Shown here: one piece after another, positions 23,147-30,667 of the stretch
How the letters are laid out: every line of letters starts with the position of its first letter
Position numbering within the stretch: the stretch's first letter is position 1
Notes under the pieces: model-generated
Told to the model about the DNA's origin: nothing
Databases searched by the model: none
Seen by the model: only the letters and a program-made list of their open reading frames with translations
Made by a program: the position numbers and the translations under genes
Source: a virus
Virus record (IMG/VR): IMGVR_UViG_3300021354_000007
Coordinates: 1 to 64,000 of that record
Strand: one strand, 5' to 3'
Length of the DNA stretch: 64,000 nt

Positions 23147-23812
23147 TAATTTCCATCCTCTATGAGTATGTTGTCTGCCACTAATTATACTACGTACACC
23201 ATCACTGCTTAGATTATAAAACATATAAAAATCAAATCTAGTTCCAGTAAAGGTTTCGTTGATGTGAGTGTTAACAAAATGATATATCGTGCGATCGTAT
23301 CTAGGATTATTTTTACCCGAATTGTCTTTACATTTCATTTTACTTCTTCTCACGTCTTTTAGTTGGTCAGATTTCTCCTTACCATATAAATCTTCATATG
23401 ACTTACCTTTAAATCTTAATATAGCTCTTACTGCAGTAGCTTTTTTAACGACATTTGTATGGGTTTTGCCAAACATGCCATTTTTATCACCAATCATAGC
23501 ACTTCCTCCATCTAAACCATTTTCTAGAACTAGATTTGCCCATGCACTAGATTCTACTATATTATTTTCTATAGAAAAATGCATGGCATGTTCAACTATG
23601 GAAGTATCGTGATATAACTCAGATACCCAAAGAGTTTCAACGTATCCTCTACCGTGAACTTTGATGTGATTTACCCAGCGCGTTCCAGAACCTTTATAAC
23701 TATAAGGATCCTTCTTAGTAGTTTTGCCAAAATACATCAATCCAGTAATTGAATGTTTTTTGATGTAGAGATATGTTGGTTTGATTGGGACATAAATATT
23801 ATTGCTAGTCAT
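23138..23812 (-). CDS. GIY-YIG homing-endonuclease-like protein
   Basis: 224 residues. The N-terminal GIY-YIG domain reads PTYLYIKKHSITGLMYFGKT, then KGSGTRWVNHIK, then HAMHFSIENNIVESSAWANL. The C-terminal part has HVT/NUMOD-like features: KNGMFGKTHTN and a GVRSIISGRQHTHRGWKL repeat-type DNA-binding end. A paralogue lies at 28752. The start at 23812 has AGGAG upstream; a longer in-frame start exists at 23875. It faces against all neighbours and overlaps the 3' end of the upstream gene. A late promoter lies at 23912-23919. Confidence 0.82.
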   Translation of the reverse strand: MTSNNIYVPIKPTYLYIKKHSITGLMYFGKTTKKDPYSYKGSGTRWVNHIKVHGRGYVETLWVSELYHDTSIVEHAMHFSIENNIVESSAWANLVLENGLDGGSAMIGDKNGMFGKTHTNVVKKATAVRAILRFKGKSYEDLYGKEKSDQLKDVRRSKMKCKDNSGKNNPRYDRTIYHFVNTHINETFTGTRFDFYMFYNLSSDGVRSIISGRQHTHRGWKLSL

Positions 23813-23911
23813 TATAGACTCCTGTTTATTGTAAGAATGATTAGAGTTACTGGGACTGCCATCCGCGAGTAACACCTATTTGCTTTTTATACTATTTTAA
23901 TGTATAATATA

Positions 23912-23919
23912 TATTTATA
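23912..23919 (-). promoter_or_regulatory. T4-type late promoter (minus)
   Basis: TATAAATA read on the minus strand, about 100 bases before the endonuclease start. It overlaps by two bases the plus-strand octamer at 23918-23925, giving a divergent pair. Confidence 0.6.
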
Positions 23920-23925
23920 TAAATA
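23918..23925 (+). promoter_or_regulatory. T4-type late promoter (plus)
   Basis: TATAAATA, 24 bases before the ATG at 23949. A possible sigma70 -10 (TATAAT) also lies at 23903-23908. Confidence 0.6.
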
Positions 23926-23948
23926 AAATTTTACCTTAAGGATTTATC

Positions 23949-24791
23949 ATGAATGTGTTAGAAAAGGATACTGTCGGAGGCATAAAAATAGCTTATGCCT
24001 CCGACCTTTGACTTCATATTGAACGGGGTGCGATAGATCTCAAGAATGAAGGGAAAGCAGAGGTGTTAATATTGGCGGGAGATATCTTCGTTGCCAATGA
24101 TTTAATGGAACAATCTAACAATACAGATATGATTTCCTATAAATCTAGTAGGATATATGATTTTATAGAAAATTGTTGTGAAGAGTTTCCAAATGTAATA
24201 ATGGTATGTGGTAACCACGAATCATACGATTTTGATATTAAAGATACAGTCAATCATATCAAGAAGCATCTTGGTCACCATAAAAACTTTCATTTGTTAG
24301 ATAACAGCGTAATAGAACTAGGTGGCACATTATTTGTCGGTGGAACTCTTTGGACAGATATGAATTGCGAAGATTTAGAAACTATCGACACTATCAGAAA
24401 AATGATGAACGATTTTCGTGTAATTAAAAACGATAATTATCGATTCACACCTGCCGATGCTGTCACTAAATTCAAGGAAACAACTGATTATATTGATTTG
24501 ATGGCAACTATACACGACGATAAAGAAATAGTTGTAGTGACGCACCACTCACCATCGTTTGGTTCTATCGATCCTATCTACGAAAACCAAACTATCTTAA
24601 ATGGTGGATATTGTTCAAACCTCGAAAAATTTATTATAGATAGAAAGAATATTACGTATTGGGTTCATGGTCACCTGCATTGTTTGAACGACTATATGGT
24701 TGGCACTTGTAATGTGCTGAGTAATCCTAGAGGTTATATCAATTACGAAGCATGTGCTGATAATTTTAAATTAAGATATTTTGAGGTATAA
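23949..24791 (+). CDS. Calcineurin-like metallophosphoesterase with in-frame TGA
   Basis: 280 codons with a TGA at codon 21 (24009-24011). The frame reads KIAYASDL-stop-LHIERGAIDLKNE, and homologues read ASDLHLE here, so the stop falls at the position of the metal-binding His. The remaining motifs are intact: LAGDI, CGNHES, THHSP, HGHLH, which argues against long-standing decay. AAGG precedes the ATG. A restart at the GTG at 24063 would give a 242-residue protein without motif I. Either a recent nonsense change, recoding, or an N-terminally truncated product. Confidence 0.7.
23973..24005 (+). repeat. Perfect 13-bp hairpin inside the phosphoesterase gene
   Basis: Bases 23973-23985 are the exact reverse complement of 23993-24005, loop AAATAGC. 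The 3' arm ends three bases before the in-frame TGA codon. The stem is GC-rich compared with its surroundings. Confidence 0.85.
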
Positions 24792-24792
24792 T

Positions 24793-25158
24793 ATGACACA
24801 CCCATTTGAACACGTAAGAAGATTTATGATTGCGGGCGAACATAAAGTAGATGGTTCTTCAGAAGAACAGTCTTTATTATATGCTAACTTAGTTAAAGAA
24901 GAAATTACTGAATTTTGGACAGGTATCCTAAATGATAATGATATAGAAACCCTAGATGGTATTGCAGATTCTATCTGGGTTTTAGTCGGTTATGCACTCA
25001 GTAAAGGATGGGATATCAAAAGTGCTTTCGAAGAAGTGGCACGTAGTAATATGTCAAAGGTTGACTTAGAATCAGGAAAATTAATAAAAAGAGAAGATGG
25101 TAAGGTGTTGAAGCCGGAAACATATTCACCACCAGATTTGACTCCGTTCGTAAAATAA
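24793..25158 (+). CDS. MazG-like nucleotide pyrophosphohydrolase
   Basis: 121 residues of the all-alpha NTP-pyrophosphohydrolase type: LLYANLVKEEITEFWTGI supplies the ExxE motif, followed by ETLDGIADSIWVLVGYAL supplying the downstream D/E helix, and the family's usual end (NMSKVDLESGKLIKREDGKVLKP, then YSPPDL). It would hydrolyse nucleoside triphosphates, in phages proposed to affect (p)ppGpp or dNTP pools. Directly followed by a terminator. Confidence 0.85.
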   Translation: MTHPFEHVRRFMIAGEHKVDGSSEEQSLLYANLVKEEITEFWTGILNDNDIETLDGIADSIWVLVGYALSKGWDIKSAFEEVARSNMSKVDLESGKLIKREDGKVLKPETYSPPDLTPFVK

Positions 25159-25162
25159 TTTT

Positions 25163-25186
25163 AGGGAACTTCGGTTCCCTTTTTTA
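25163..25186 (+). terminator. Rho-independent terminator
   Basis: GGGAAC (25164-25169), loop TTCG, GTTCCC (25174-25179), then six T. The UUCG tetraloop and T-run are typical. It closes the unit ending with the MazG-like gene. Confidence 0.9.
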
Positions 25187-25197
25187 TGAAATAACGC

Positions 25198-25225
25198 TTT
25201 ACTTTTATTATATTTGTAGTATAAT
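25198..25225 (+). promoter_or_regulatory. Sigma70-like promoter
   Basis: TTTACT 25198-25203, 16-base spacer, TATAAT 25220-25225. Together with the terminator just upstream it starts a new unit at 25256. Confidence 0.75.
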
Positions 25226-25255
25226 AAATTATAAATTTTAATTATGGAAATACTA

Positions 25256-25816
25256 ATGAATATATTTTATTTAAATAAGAATTACAAAACTTGCGCCGAG
25301 TATCACACAAATAAACATCTTATTTCACAAATAAAAGAAAGTTGTCAATTATTATCTACTGCACATCGTGTTTTAGATGGGGTTCAATATATCGATTCTT
25401 CATCGGGTAGACGTATTAAACGCTGGAAACTTGGCAATTCTTACGAAAACATTTTATATAAAGCTACTCATGTTAATCATCCAAGTGCAATCTGGGTAAG
25501 ACAATCAGAAGCTAACTATCGCTGGCTTGTTTCCCTACTATCCGAACTGTGCAAAGAATACACCTATAGGTATGGTAAAACGCATAAATGTGAATACTCA
25601 GGGTTAGTTGATCTATTATACGTTAATAGTCCGCGTAATATATCAAATAGACCGTTTACAGAACCAACACCTGCTATGCCTGATATATATAAAGTAAACG
25701 GAGATTCTGTACAGTCTTATATAAATTATTACATAGGAGATAAACAGAGAATGTTTAATTGGAAAAATAGAGAAATACCTCATTTTATAAAAGGACAAAT
25801 TAATGCCAATATATGA
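25256..25816 (+). CDS. Conserved T4-like phage protein, 186 aa
   Basis: Starts NIFYLNKNYKTCAEYHTNKHLISQIKESCQLLSTAHRVLDG, a pattern (CAxxHxxKH followed by QLLSTAHR) I know from a widespread phage family; I am unsure whether it belongs to the pyrimidine-dimer-glycosylase-like group. A central ATHVNHPSAIWVRQSEANYRWL and a C-terminal YINYYIGDKQRMFNW follow. Overlaps the next gene by 14 bases. Function not assigned. Confidence 0.6.
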   Translation: MNIFYLNKNYKTCAEYHTNKHLISQIKESCQLLSTAHRVLDGVQYIDSSSGRRIKRWKLGNSYENILYKATHVNHPSAIWVRQSEANYRWLVSLLSELCKEYTYRYGKTHKCEYSGLVDLLYVNSPRNISNRPFTEPTPAMPDIYKVNGDSVQSYINYYIGDKQRMFNWKNREIPHFIKGQINANI

Positions 25817-26054
25817 TTTTCGCAATAAAGAAACAGGTGAGGTGATTGAGAAAACGATATCTTATAATGCTAAACTTGAATATTTAACACAGAATCCACA
25901 TATGGAATCTGTTATTTTAACATCACCATCACTTGGAGACCCAACTAAACTTACTGCTACAAGAAAATTTGATACTGGATTTAAGGACGTGTTACAGAAA
26001 ATACACGAAAAGACTCCAGGAAGTCAACTGGATAAATCATCTACTCAACTATAA
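25803..26054 (+). CDS. Conserved small phage protein, 83 aa
   Basis: Begins PIYDFRNKETGEVIEKTISYNAK, resembling the start of FmdB-type regulatory zinc ribbons (MPxYDF), but there are no Cys, so no zinc can be bound that way. Ends with a Lys-rich helix (DVLQKIHEKTPGS). This form is common near phoH in T4-like phages. Confidence 0.62.
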   Translation: MPIYDFRNKETGEVIEKTISYNAKLEYLTQNPHMESVILTSPSLGDPTKLTATRKFDTGFKDVLQKIHEKTPGSQLDKSSTQL

Positions 26055-26068
26055 TAAGGGAATAAAAC

Positions 26069-26839
26069 ATGGCGCGTAAACCAAGAATTGTTGACACACA
26101 TTTTGAGGACACCATGCAATATAAACAACCTCCAAATGAAAAGGTTATACAAGGTGCTTCTAATAGACTGAAAATGCGTCTAGAAGACCTAAAGACGTTC
26201 ACACCTCTTACCGATAACCAGAAGTTATTTTTTGAATCATATAAAGTAGGCGAATACTTTATGATGCTCAGCGGATCCGCTGGTACTGGTAAATCTTTCA
26301 TTGCTTTGTATAAGGCATTAGAAGAAGTGATGGATAAGGGCAATTCTTTCAACCAAGTTTTGATTGTCCGTTCAGCAGTACAGACAAGAGATGTTGGTTT
26401 TTTGAAAGGTTCACTTGAAGAGAAGACTTCGGTATATGAATTACCATATGAACAAATAGCAGATACTCTATTTGGTAAAAAGGGAGCTTATGGAAGACTT
26501 AAGGAACAAGGATACATTGAATTTATAACAACTACGGCAATACGTGGAATTTCTATAGATAATTCCGTCGTCATTGTTGACGAATGCCAAAATATGACCT
26601 GGGGCGAGTTATCTACTGTAATAACTCGTATTGGGCATAATTCAAAAGTTATATTCATAGGTGATACTAAACAAAATGATTTAACTAAAAAGTCTAATGA
26701 GATATCTGGTATGTCAGATTTTTTATTAGTTGCTAACAGTATGAAAGAATTCTGTCGTATTAATTTTACACCAGAAGATATTGTTAGATCAAGTTTAGTT
26801 AAATCTTGGATTATTGCTTGCGAAAAAAAAGGGTTTTAA
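26069..26839 (+). CDS. phoH: PhoH-like ATPase
   Basis: 256 residues. Walker A GSAGTGKS at residues 69-76, then RSAVQTRDVGFLKGSLEEK, Walker B VVIVDECQN near residue 170, and a GDTKQND sensor, all in PhoH order. PhoH proteins are nucleotide-binding, proposed to act on RNA; they are a frequent marker in phages of aquatic bacteria. Its last 45 bases overlap the 3' end of the convergent endonuclease gene. Confidence 0.9.
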   Translation: MARKPRIVDTHFEDTMQYKQPPNEKVIQGASNRLKMRLEDLKTFTPLTDNQKLFFESYKVGEYFMMLSGSAGTGKSFIALYKALEEVMDKGNSFNQVLIVRSAVQTRDVGFLKGSLEEKTSVYELPYEQIADTLFGKKGAYGRLKEQGYIEFITTTAIRGISIDNSVVIVDECQNMTWGELSTVITRIGHNSKVIFIGDTKQNDLTKKSNEISGMSDFLLVANSMKEFCRINFTPEDIVRSSLVKSWIIACEKKGF

Positions 26840-27616
26840 TTTACAGTTTTCGAAATGCCATCTTGTCATATTACTTCCTTTACCTTCTTTATTACAATAT
26901 GGGCAAATTAGTAAAGGTAAATTAGCCATAGTTATTTTCATTCTTTCAGAAGCAGCATCTTTATTAGACTGCTTCTGCATAGGATGAGTACCTTGTTTTA
27001 ACATCATATAATTTGTATTTTTAAATCTATTAGATAATTTTATTCTATTTTTAGGTAACTTACTTGGGTTATTGTTAGTATTTCTTTCTAACAATATAGC
27101 AATCATATCTTCTCTTTTGTTTAATATTGAGGTGTTTATTGATGCTTTAAGTCTTGAAGATTCGGTTTTTTTATAACTATCTACTCCATACTTTTTTAAA
27201 CAGGTTTCTTTATTTTTTATAGGATTATTGAAGAATTCATTACCATATTTATTTAACATTAACTGTCTAAATTGTTTAGAACCAAATGATGGGCATTTAT
27301 TATCATTATTATGTCCATTATACCAATCAGGAGAACTAGCACAATCTAAACATTGAAGAAATAAAGTTTCATAATCATAAGCAGATATTCCGTCTAAGTT
27401 TGTATCAATCCTTAATATCTCAAAAGAATCTATTCCTTCTTGATATATAATAGAATTAATTGTTGGAGATGAAGTGGTATATCCATTAGGTTGCATAAAT
27501 TCAGATGGATTACATCCTTTTGCCCATTTAGCACCAGCATATAATATTCTGGTTTCTTTGTGCTGGATAATGTAGAAATATGGAATTGTTTGCGTATAAA
27601 TATCTATGCTGGTCAT
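26795..27616 (-). CDS. Homing-endonuclease-like protein, GIY-YIG variant
   Basis: 273 residues. An N-terminal GIY-YIG-like domain (PYFYIIQHKETRILYAGAKWAKG, then GYTTSSPTINSII, then SAYDYETLFLQ) is followed by NUMOD-type segments (FNNPIKNKETCLKKYGVDSYKKT) and a C-terminal zinc-finger-like CPYCNKEGKGSNMTRWHFENC. This is a common free-standing phage homing-endonuclease layout, different from the GIY-YIG pair at 23138 and 28752. A TATAAATA late octamer lies upstream. The 3' end overlaps phoH by 45 bases. Confidence 0.78.
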   Translation of the reverse strand: MTSIDIYTQTIPYFYIIQHKETRILYAGAKWAKGCNPSEFMQPNGYTTSSPTINSIIYQEGIDSFEILRIDTNLDGISAYDYETLFLQCLDCASSPDWYNGHNNDNKCPSFGSKQFRQLMLNKYGNEFFNNPIKNKETCLKKYGVDSYKKTESSRLKASINTSILNKREDMIAILLERNTNNNPSKLPKNRIKLSNRFKNTNYMMLKQGTHPMQKQSNKDAASERMKITMANLPLLICPYCNKEGKGSNMTRWHFENCKLKPFFFASNNPRFN

Positions 27617-27685
27617 ATTGATTCCTGTAATTAATAATAGAATGATTAGAGTAGTTAGATACTGGTAATATCGTGAACTACAACT

Positions 27686-27693
27686 TATTTATA
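27686..27693 (-). promoter_or_regulatory. T4-type late promoter (minus)
   Basis: TATAAATA on the minus strand about 70 bases before the endonuclease start at 27616. Between them lies a 14-base segment (27639-27652) also found in front of the endonuclease at 23812. Confidence 0.6.
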
Positions 27694-27720
27694 CGAAATT
27701 AAATTTCATTGAATTAACGC

Positions 27721-27749
27721 TTTACTTTTTTATAATTATAGAGTATACT
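27721..27749 (+). promoter_or_regulatory. Sigma70-like promoter
   Basis: TTTACT 27721-27726, 17-base spacer, TATACT 27744-27749, about 38 bases before the nuclease gene at 27787. Confidence 0.7.
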
Positions 27750-27786
27750 AAGTTATAGATTGAAATTTAGTATACTTTTAAAATTG

Positions 27787-28437
27787 ATGAGAAACTTTAT
27801 AGAATACAATTTCCCCGAACTTGTACAGAAAAATGAAAGTGGTGGAAGAATTTACCTGACTCCAACTGGAGAACAGTATCCATCTGTCACTGCTGTTACT
27901 GGACTTGGGAGCGAAGTTTATATAAAAGAGTGGCGTGATAGGGTGGGTCACGATGAAGCAGACGCAATAACTAGGCGTGCTTCCACTAGGGGAACTCGTA
28001 TACATACTTTATGCGAAGATTATATTCTAGGCAAAGAATTAGATGTTAGTATATTCGATAAAGAAATATTCAACTCTATGTTACCACATATTGATAAAGT
28101 GGGAGATATCCATTGTCTCGAGACAAGGTTATATTCCCATAAATTAAGGGTTGCTGGTACGGTAGATTTGATTGCGGAATATGAAGGTGAATTGGCTGTA
28201 ATAGATTGGAAAACTTCTGGTAAAGTAAAATATGCAGAAGATATTAGTGGTTACTTTATGCAAGCATCGGCATACTCTCAGTGCTTCTTAGAGTTGACTG
28301 GAATTAATATAGATAAATTAGTTATTGTTATGGGGATAGATAATAATCCAGCAAAGTTGTTCATCGAGGATAAAACAAAATGGTTGAAGAAGTTTAAGCA
28401 ACAAAGATATAAATATTATGCAGTAAAAAAAGTATAA
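27787..28437 (+). CDS. PD-(D/E)XK nuclease (RecB/Cas4-like)
   Basis: 216 residues. YPSVTAVTGLGSEVYIKEWRDRVG and RASTRGTRIHTLCEDYI near the N-terminus and the catalytic core AGTVDLIAEYEGELAVIDWKTS (D, then D-x-K) identify the PD-(D/E)XK exonuclease fold; a conserved SAYSQ follows as in RecB-like proteins. Probably acts in recombination or host-DNA degradation. The start is placed at 27787; an in-frame TTG at 27760 is an alternative. Two late-promoter octamers lie in its 3' end. Confidence 0.8.
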   Translation: MRNFIEYNFPELVQKNESGGRIYLTPTGEQYPSVTAVTGLGSEVYIKEWRDRVGHDEADAITRRASTRGTRIHTLCEDYILGKELDVSIFDKEIFNSMLPHIDKVGDIHCLETRLYSHKLRVAGTVDLIAEYEGELAVIDWKTSGKVKYAEDISGYFMQASAYSQCFLELTGINIDKLVIVMGIDNNPAKLFIEDKTKWLKKFKQQRYKYYAVKKV

Positions 28438-28440
28438 ATA
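28408..28440 (+). promoter_or_regulatory. Pair of T4-type late promoters
   Basis: TATAAATA at 28408-28415 and again at 28433-28440. The first lies within the 3' end of the nuclease gene; the second overlaps its stop codon. They face the structured region and the GIY-YIG gene at 28752. Confidence 0.62.
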
Positions 28441-28458
28441 GTAATACATCTCCTTAAA

Positions 28459-28539
28459 ATGGCAATGAGAGAATTAAACAGAAATGTTCAATTGATTGGC
28501 AGATTGGAACGACTCACTCTTTCTGCAGATGTGCCCTAA
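28459..28539 (+). CDS. Possible 26-aa leader peptide or exon remnant
   Basis: ATG at 28459 opens a short frame starting AMRELNRNVQLIGRLERL and ending at TAA 28537. There is CTCC rather than a good Shine-Dalgarno upstream. It is not obviously part of a known gene. Recorded because it is the only open frame between the nuclease and the structured region. Confidence 0.25.
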   Translation: MAMRELNRNVQLIGRLERLTLSADVP

Positions 28540-28556
28540 TGGTATCCATGGACTGT

Positions 28557-28738
28557 AACTATATGATAGTTAAATTTGTTAAACGTATTACCACTTACGC
28601 TTATAGGTGACATAAGATATGTGAATGCGACATATTGAGTAATACGTTTACAACAATAAAATGTGTATTGAACACCCTGACTGGCGATAACACCTGAACC
28701 CAATCCTAGTTAATGTAACAGTATACATTTTATTGTTG
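28557..28738 (+). ncRNA. Highly structured non-coding region, class unknown
   Basis: This stretch (with flanks 28438-28751) has no convincing gene. It folds as a short hairpin (28557-28571, six base pairs), then a perfect 12-bp stem (28580-28591 with 28639-28650) closing two hairpins (28600-28616 and 28617-28635), then without a gap a 17-bp stem with one G-U pair (28651-28667 with 28722-28738) enclosing 54 bases. It lies between late promoters and a GIY-YIG gene, as intron or leader RNA would. Group I core elements could not be recognised. Confidence 0.6.
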
Positions 28739-28751
28739 TAATTCCTTTGAC

Positions 28752-29564
28752 ATGAAGACGGACAACACTGGGGTTCAAATGTTTAAACCAACATACTTAT
28801 ATATTAAAACGCACAATGTAACTGGACTAAAATATTTCGGTAAAACTGTCTCAAATGATCCCCACAAATATATGGGTTCTGGAACTAGATGGATAAATCA
28901 TATAAAACATCATGGATATGATGTTACTACCGAAATTTTAGGATATTATGATAATGAAGAACAATGTAAAAGAGTTGCTTTACAATTTGGTATAGATAAT
29001 GATATTGTAAAATCCAGCGGTTGGGCAAATTTAAAAGAAGAAACTATTGATGGTGGATTTGATCATATCAATAACATGCCACCAGAAGAAAGAGTTAATG
29101 TAATTGCATATAAACAACGGGTTTTGGAAGGCAATATTACTTGGGGTGGCACGCAACATTGGACCGAAGATTCTAAGAAAAAAGTTCTGGAACAATCTTG
29201 GGGAAATAAAGTCAAGAATGGATGGAATCCAAATAATTGGGATAAATTTTCAGAAGACAAATGTGATGAAATAAAAAAACAAATTTCAATTGCTGTTTCT
29301 GGACATAAAAACGGAAATTATGGCAAAGTTTGGTGTGTCAAGGCTGACTCGCAAGATTGCTCGTATAGAAAATCGTTTCTGAAAGATTCTATTCCGGATG
29401 GTTGGATAACCACGAAAGAATTTAAAGATAGGAAGAAGAATAAAACAAGTCCAACATATGGGAAACATTGGTATAATGATGGTGTTAAAAATTATTATCT
29501 ATACCCAACAGATAATAAAATATTTAAATTAAATTTAGAAAAGAGAAGATTAATTTCTAAATAA
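28752..29564 (+). CDS. GIY-YIG homing-endonuclease-like protein
   Basis: 270 residues, paralogue of the minus-strand protein at 23138 (shared PTYLYIK, TGL.YFGKT, GSGTRW.NHIK, SSGWANL blocks). GIY-YIG domain at residues 12-100, then a Trp-rich linker with NUMOD-like GHKNGNYGKVW, and a C-terminal WYNDGVKNYYLY. Start uncertain: the ATG at 28779 (starting FKPTYLY) has GGGG upstream and matches the paralogue's beginning better than the one at 28752. A structured RNA and two late promoters precede it. Confidence 0.8.
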   Translation: MKTDNTGVQMFKPTYLYIKTHNVTGLKYFGKTVSNDPHKYMGSGTRWINHIKHHGYDVTTEILGYYDNEEQCKRVALQFGIDNDIVKSSGWANLKEETIDGGFDHINNMPPEERVNVIAYKQRVLEGNITWGGTQHWTEDSKKKVLEQSWGNKVKNGWNPNNWDKFSEDKCDEIKKQISIAVSGHKNGNYGKVWCVKADSQDCSYRKSFLKDSIPDGWITTKEFKDRKKNKTSPTYGKHWYNDGVKNYYLYPTDNKIFKLNLEKRRLISK

Positions 29565-29808
29565 TATATTCGTTGAAGTTGTTAAAATAAAAGAAAACTT
29601 ATCAAATGAAGAATCCCTATTTGAAGAACAGAAATTAATAATTCTTTTAGGATTAAAATCATTAGATAACTTAGGTATGTTAGTTAATCTACAAACAGAC
29701 ATATCTATAATACATACTATAGATAAATTTTTAACTGAAAATATAACTGATGAAATTCAATTAAAAAAATCTAAGTGGTTTATAGACAAAATAACAAGTT
29801 GGATATAA
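29563..29808 (+). pseudogene. Truncated GIY-YIG gene remnant
   Basis: An open frame without a start codon, beginning in the last codons of the upstream gene in another frame. It reads FVEVVKIKENLSNEESLFEEQ, then IILLGLKSLDNLGMLVNL, which matches the second half of a GIY-YIG domain (the helix with the catalytic Glu, then the closing NL), followed by about 35 further residues. The first half of the domain is missing. Probably debris of another endonuclease gene. Confidence 0.6.
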
Positions 29809-29818
29809 ACAAATTTTA

Positions 29819-29847
29819 GGAGACAAACTGCGTAGCGGAATGTCTCC
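29819..29847 (+). terminator. Symmetrical hairpin, possible terminator or leader element
   Basis: GGAGACA pairs with TGTCTCC, an AA/AA internal loop follows, then CTGC with GCGG around a GTA loop. A loose T-rich stretch (ATTCATTTTT) lies after it. The remaining 100 bases up to the RlpA gene contain a second small hairpin (GATCC/GGATC) and no gene. Confidence 0.5.
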
Positions 29848-29949
29848 GATTCATTTTTCTGCAAAAGTTGTAGGAAAGCAAAAGATCCACCTATAATGGG
29901 ATCGGAGTAATTGATGTTTGGTTACTCTTTAACTAGATGAGGAGATTGT

Positions 29950-30336
29950 ATGCTAAAATACATATCTATAATAGCACTATTAGTAATTACTACTCAGGTG
30001 CAAGCAAAACAAGTCAAGAACATAAAACATGTTATCCACAAATTAAATGGTACTGCGTCATGGTATGGATACGAGTCTGGGAATCGTTATAAGAAACATC
30101 CCAAAACCGCATCTGGTGAATTGTTCAGTCCATATAAATTAACTGCTGCACACAGAACCTTACCATTTGGAACTAAAGTAAGAGTTACCAATACCGTAAA
30201 CAACATGTCAATCATTGTCACCATTAATGATCGAGGTCCTTATGCTAAAGGTCGCATCCTTGATTTGTCAAAGATGGCAGCTGTAAAGATAGGCATCAAA
30301 GGTGTTCAGAAAGTATCTATACAAATTGTTTCCTGA
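29950..30336 (+). CDS. RlpA-like (DPBB) exported protein
   Basis: 128 residues. Residues 1-19 are a signal peptide ending VQA. The rest is the double-psi beta-barrel of RlpA: GTASWYGYE, KTASGELFSPYKLTAAHRTLPFGTKVRVTN, VTINDRGPYAKGRILDLS (with the conserved D-R-G-P), and KVSIQIV. RlpA-type proteins cleave naked glycan strands of peptidoglycan, so a late envelope or lysis-related role is likely. GAGGAG lies upstream. Follows the endonuclease/structured-RNA block. Confidence 0.88.
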   Translation: MLKYISIIALLVITTQVQAKQVKNIKHVIHKLNGTASWYGYESGNRYKKHPKTASGELFSPYKLTAAHRTLPFGTKVRVTNTVNNMSIIVTINDRGPYAKGRILDLSKMAAVKIGIKGVQKVSIQIVS

Positions 30337-30375
30337 CGAGAAATAGTTTATTTCCAAATATTTGAAAAATAAAGC

Positions 30376-30403
30376 TTTACATTTAGCAGTTTTAGGGTAT
30401 AAT
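30376..30403 (+). promoter_or_regulatory. Sigma70-like promoter (diverged core)
   Basis: TTTACA 30376-30381, 16-base spacer, TATAAT 30398-30403. The upstream GAAATAGTTTATTTCCA and downstream ATTGAGGAATTAT resemble the repeated cassettes, so it is a diverged member. Confidence 0.75.
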
Positions 30404-30438
30404 GAAATCATAAATTAATTATTGAGGAATTATATATT

Positions 30439-30642
30439 ATGAGAGAAGTAAAAAGAAACTGGTTTGGTACCCTAAATGAATCTCTTGAATCTGAAGGTCT
30501 AGTTGATCTTTGGCCTTTAGGTACTAACATCGCGTATGATGAAAACGTTCGTATTCATACGGATTGCGGTAGACTTATCTCAATCTTCCGTAACAATGAT
30601 GGTCGATATGAAAGACCAGTACATTATAATATGTACAAATAA
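30439..30642 (+). CDS. Hypothetical protein, 67 aa
   Basis: Starts REVKRNWFGTLNESLESEGL and contains a beta-rich middle with one Cys (VRIHTDCGRLISIF). First gene behind an early-type promoter. Not recognised. Confidence 0.6.
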   Translation: MREVKRNWFGTLNESLESEGLVDLWPLGTNIAYDENVRIHTDCGRLISIFRNNDGRYERPVHYNMYK

Positions 30643-30667
30643 TTTAGATTTTTAGGAGAATCAAAAA

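Noticed and set aside
23949-24791. Genome-wide recoding of TGA, or selenocysteine
   Set aside because: Many genes here (for example nrdA and several coupled ATGA pairs) end normally in TGA. The hairpin lies before, not after, the TGA, so it cannot be a bacterial selenocysteine element.
25803-26054. FmdB-type zinc-ribbon regulator
   Set aside because: Only the MPxYDF start matches and the protein has no cysteines.
28441-29564. Group I intron carrying a GIY-YIG gene
   Set aside because: The layout suggests it, but I could not find the P7/G-binding elements or matching exon halves on both sides, so I only call a structured region.
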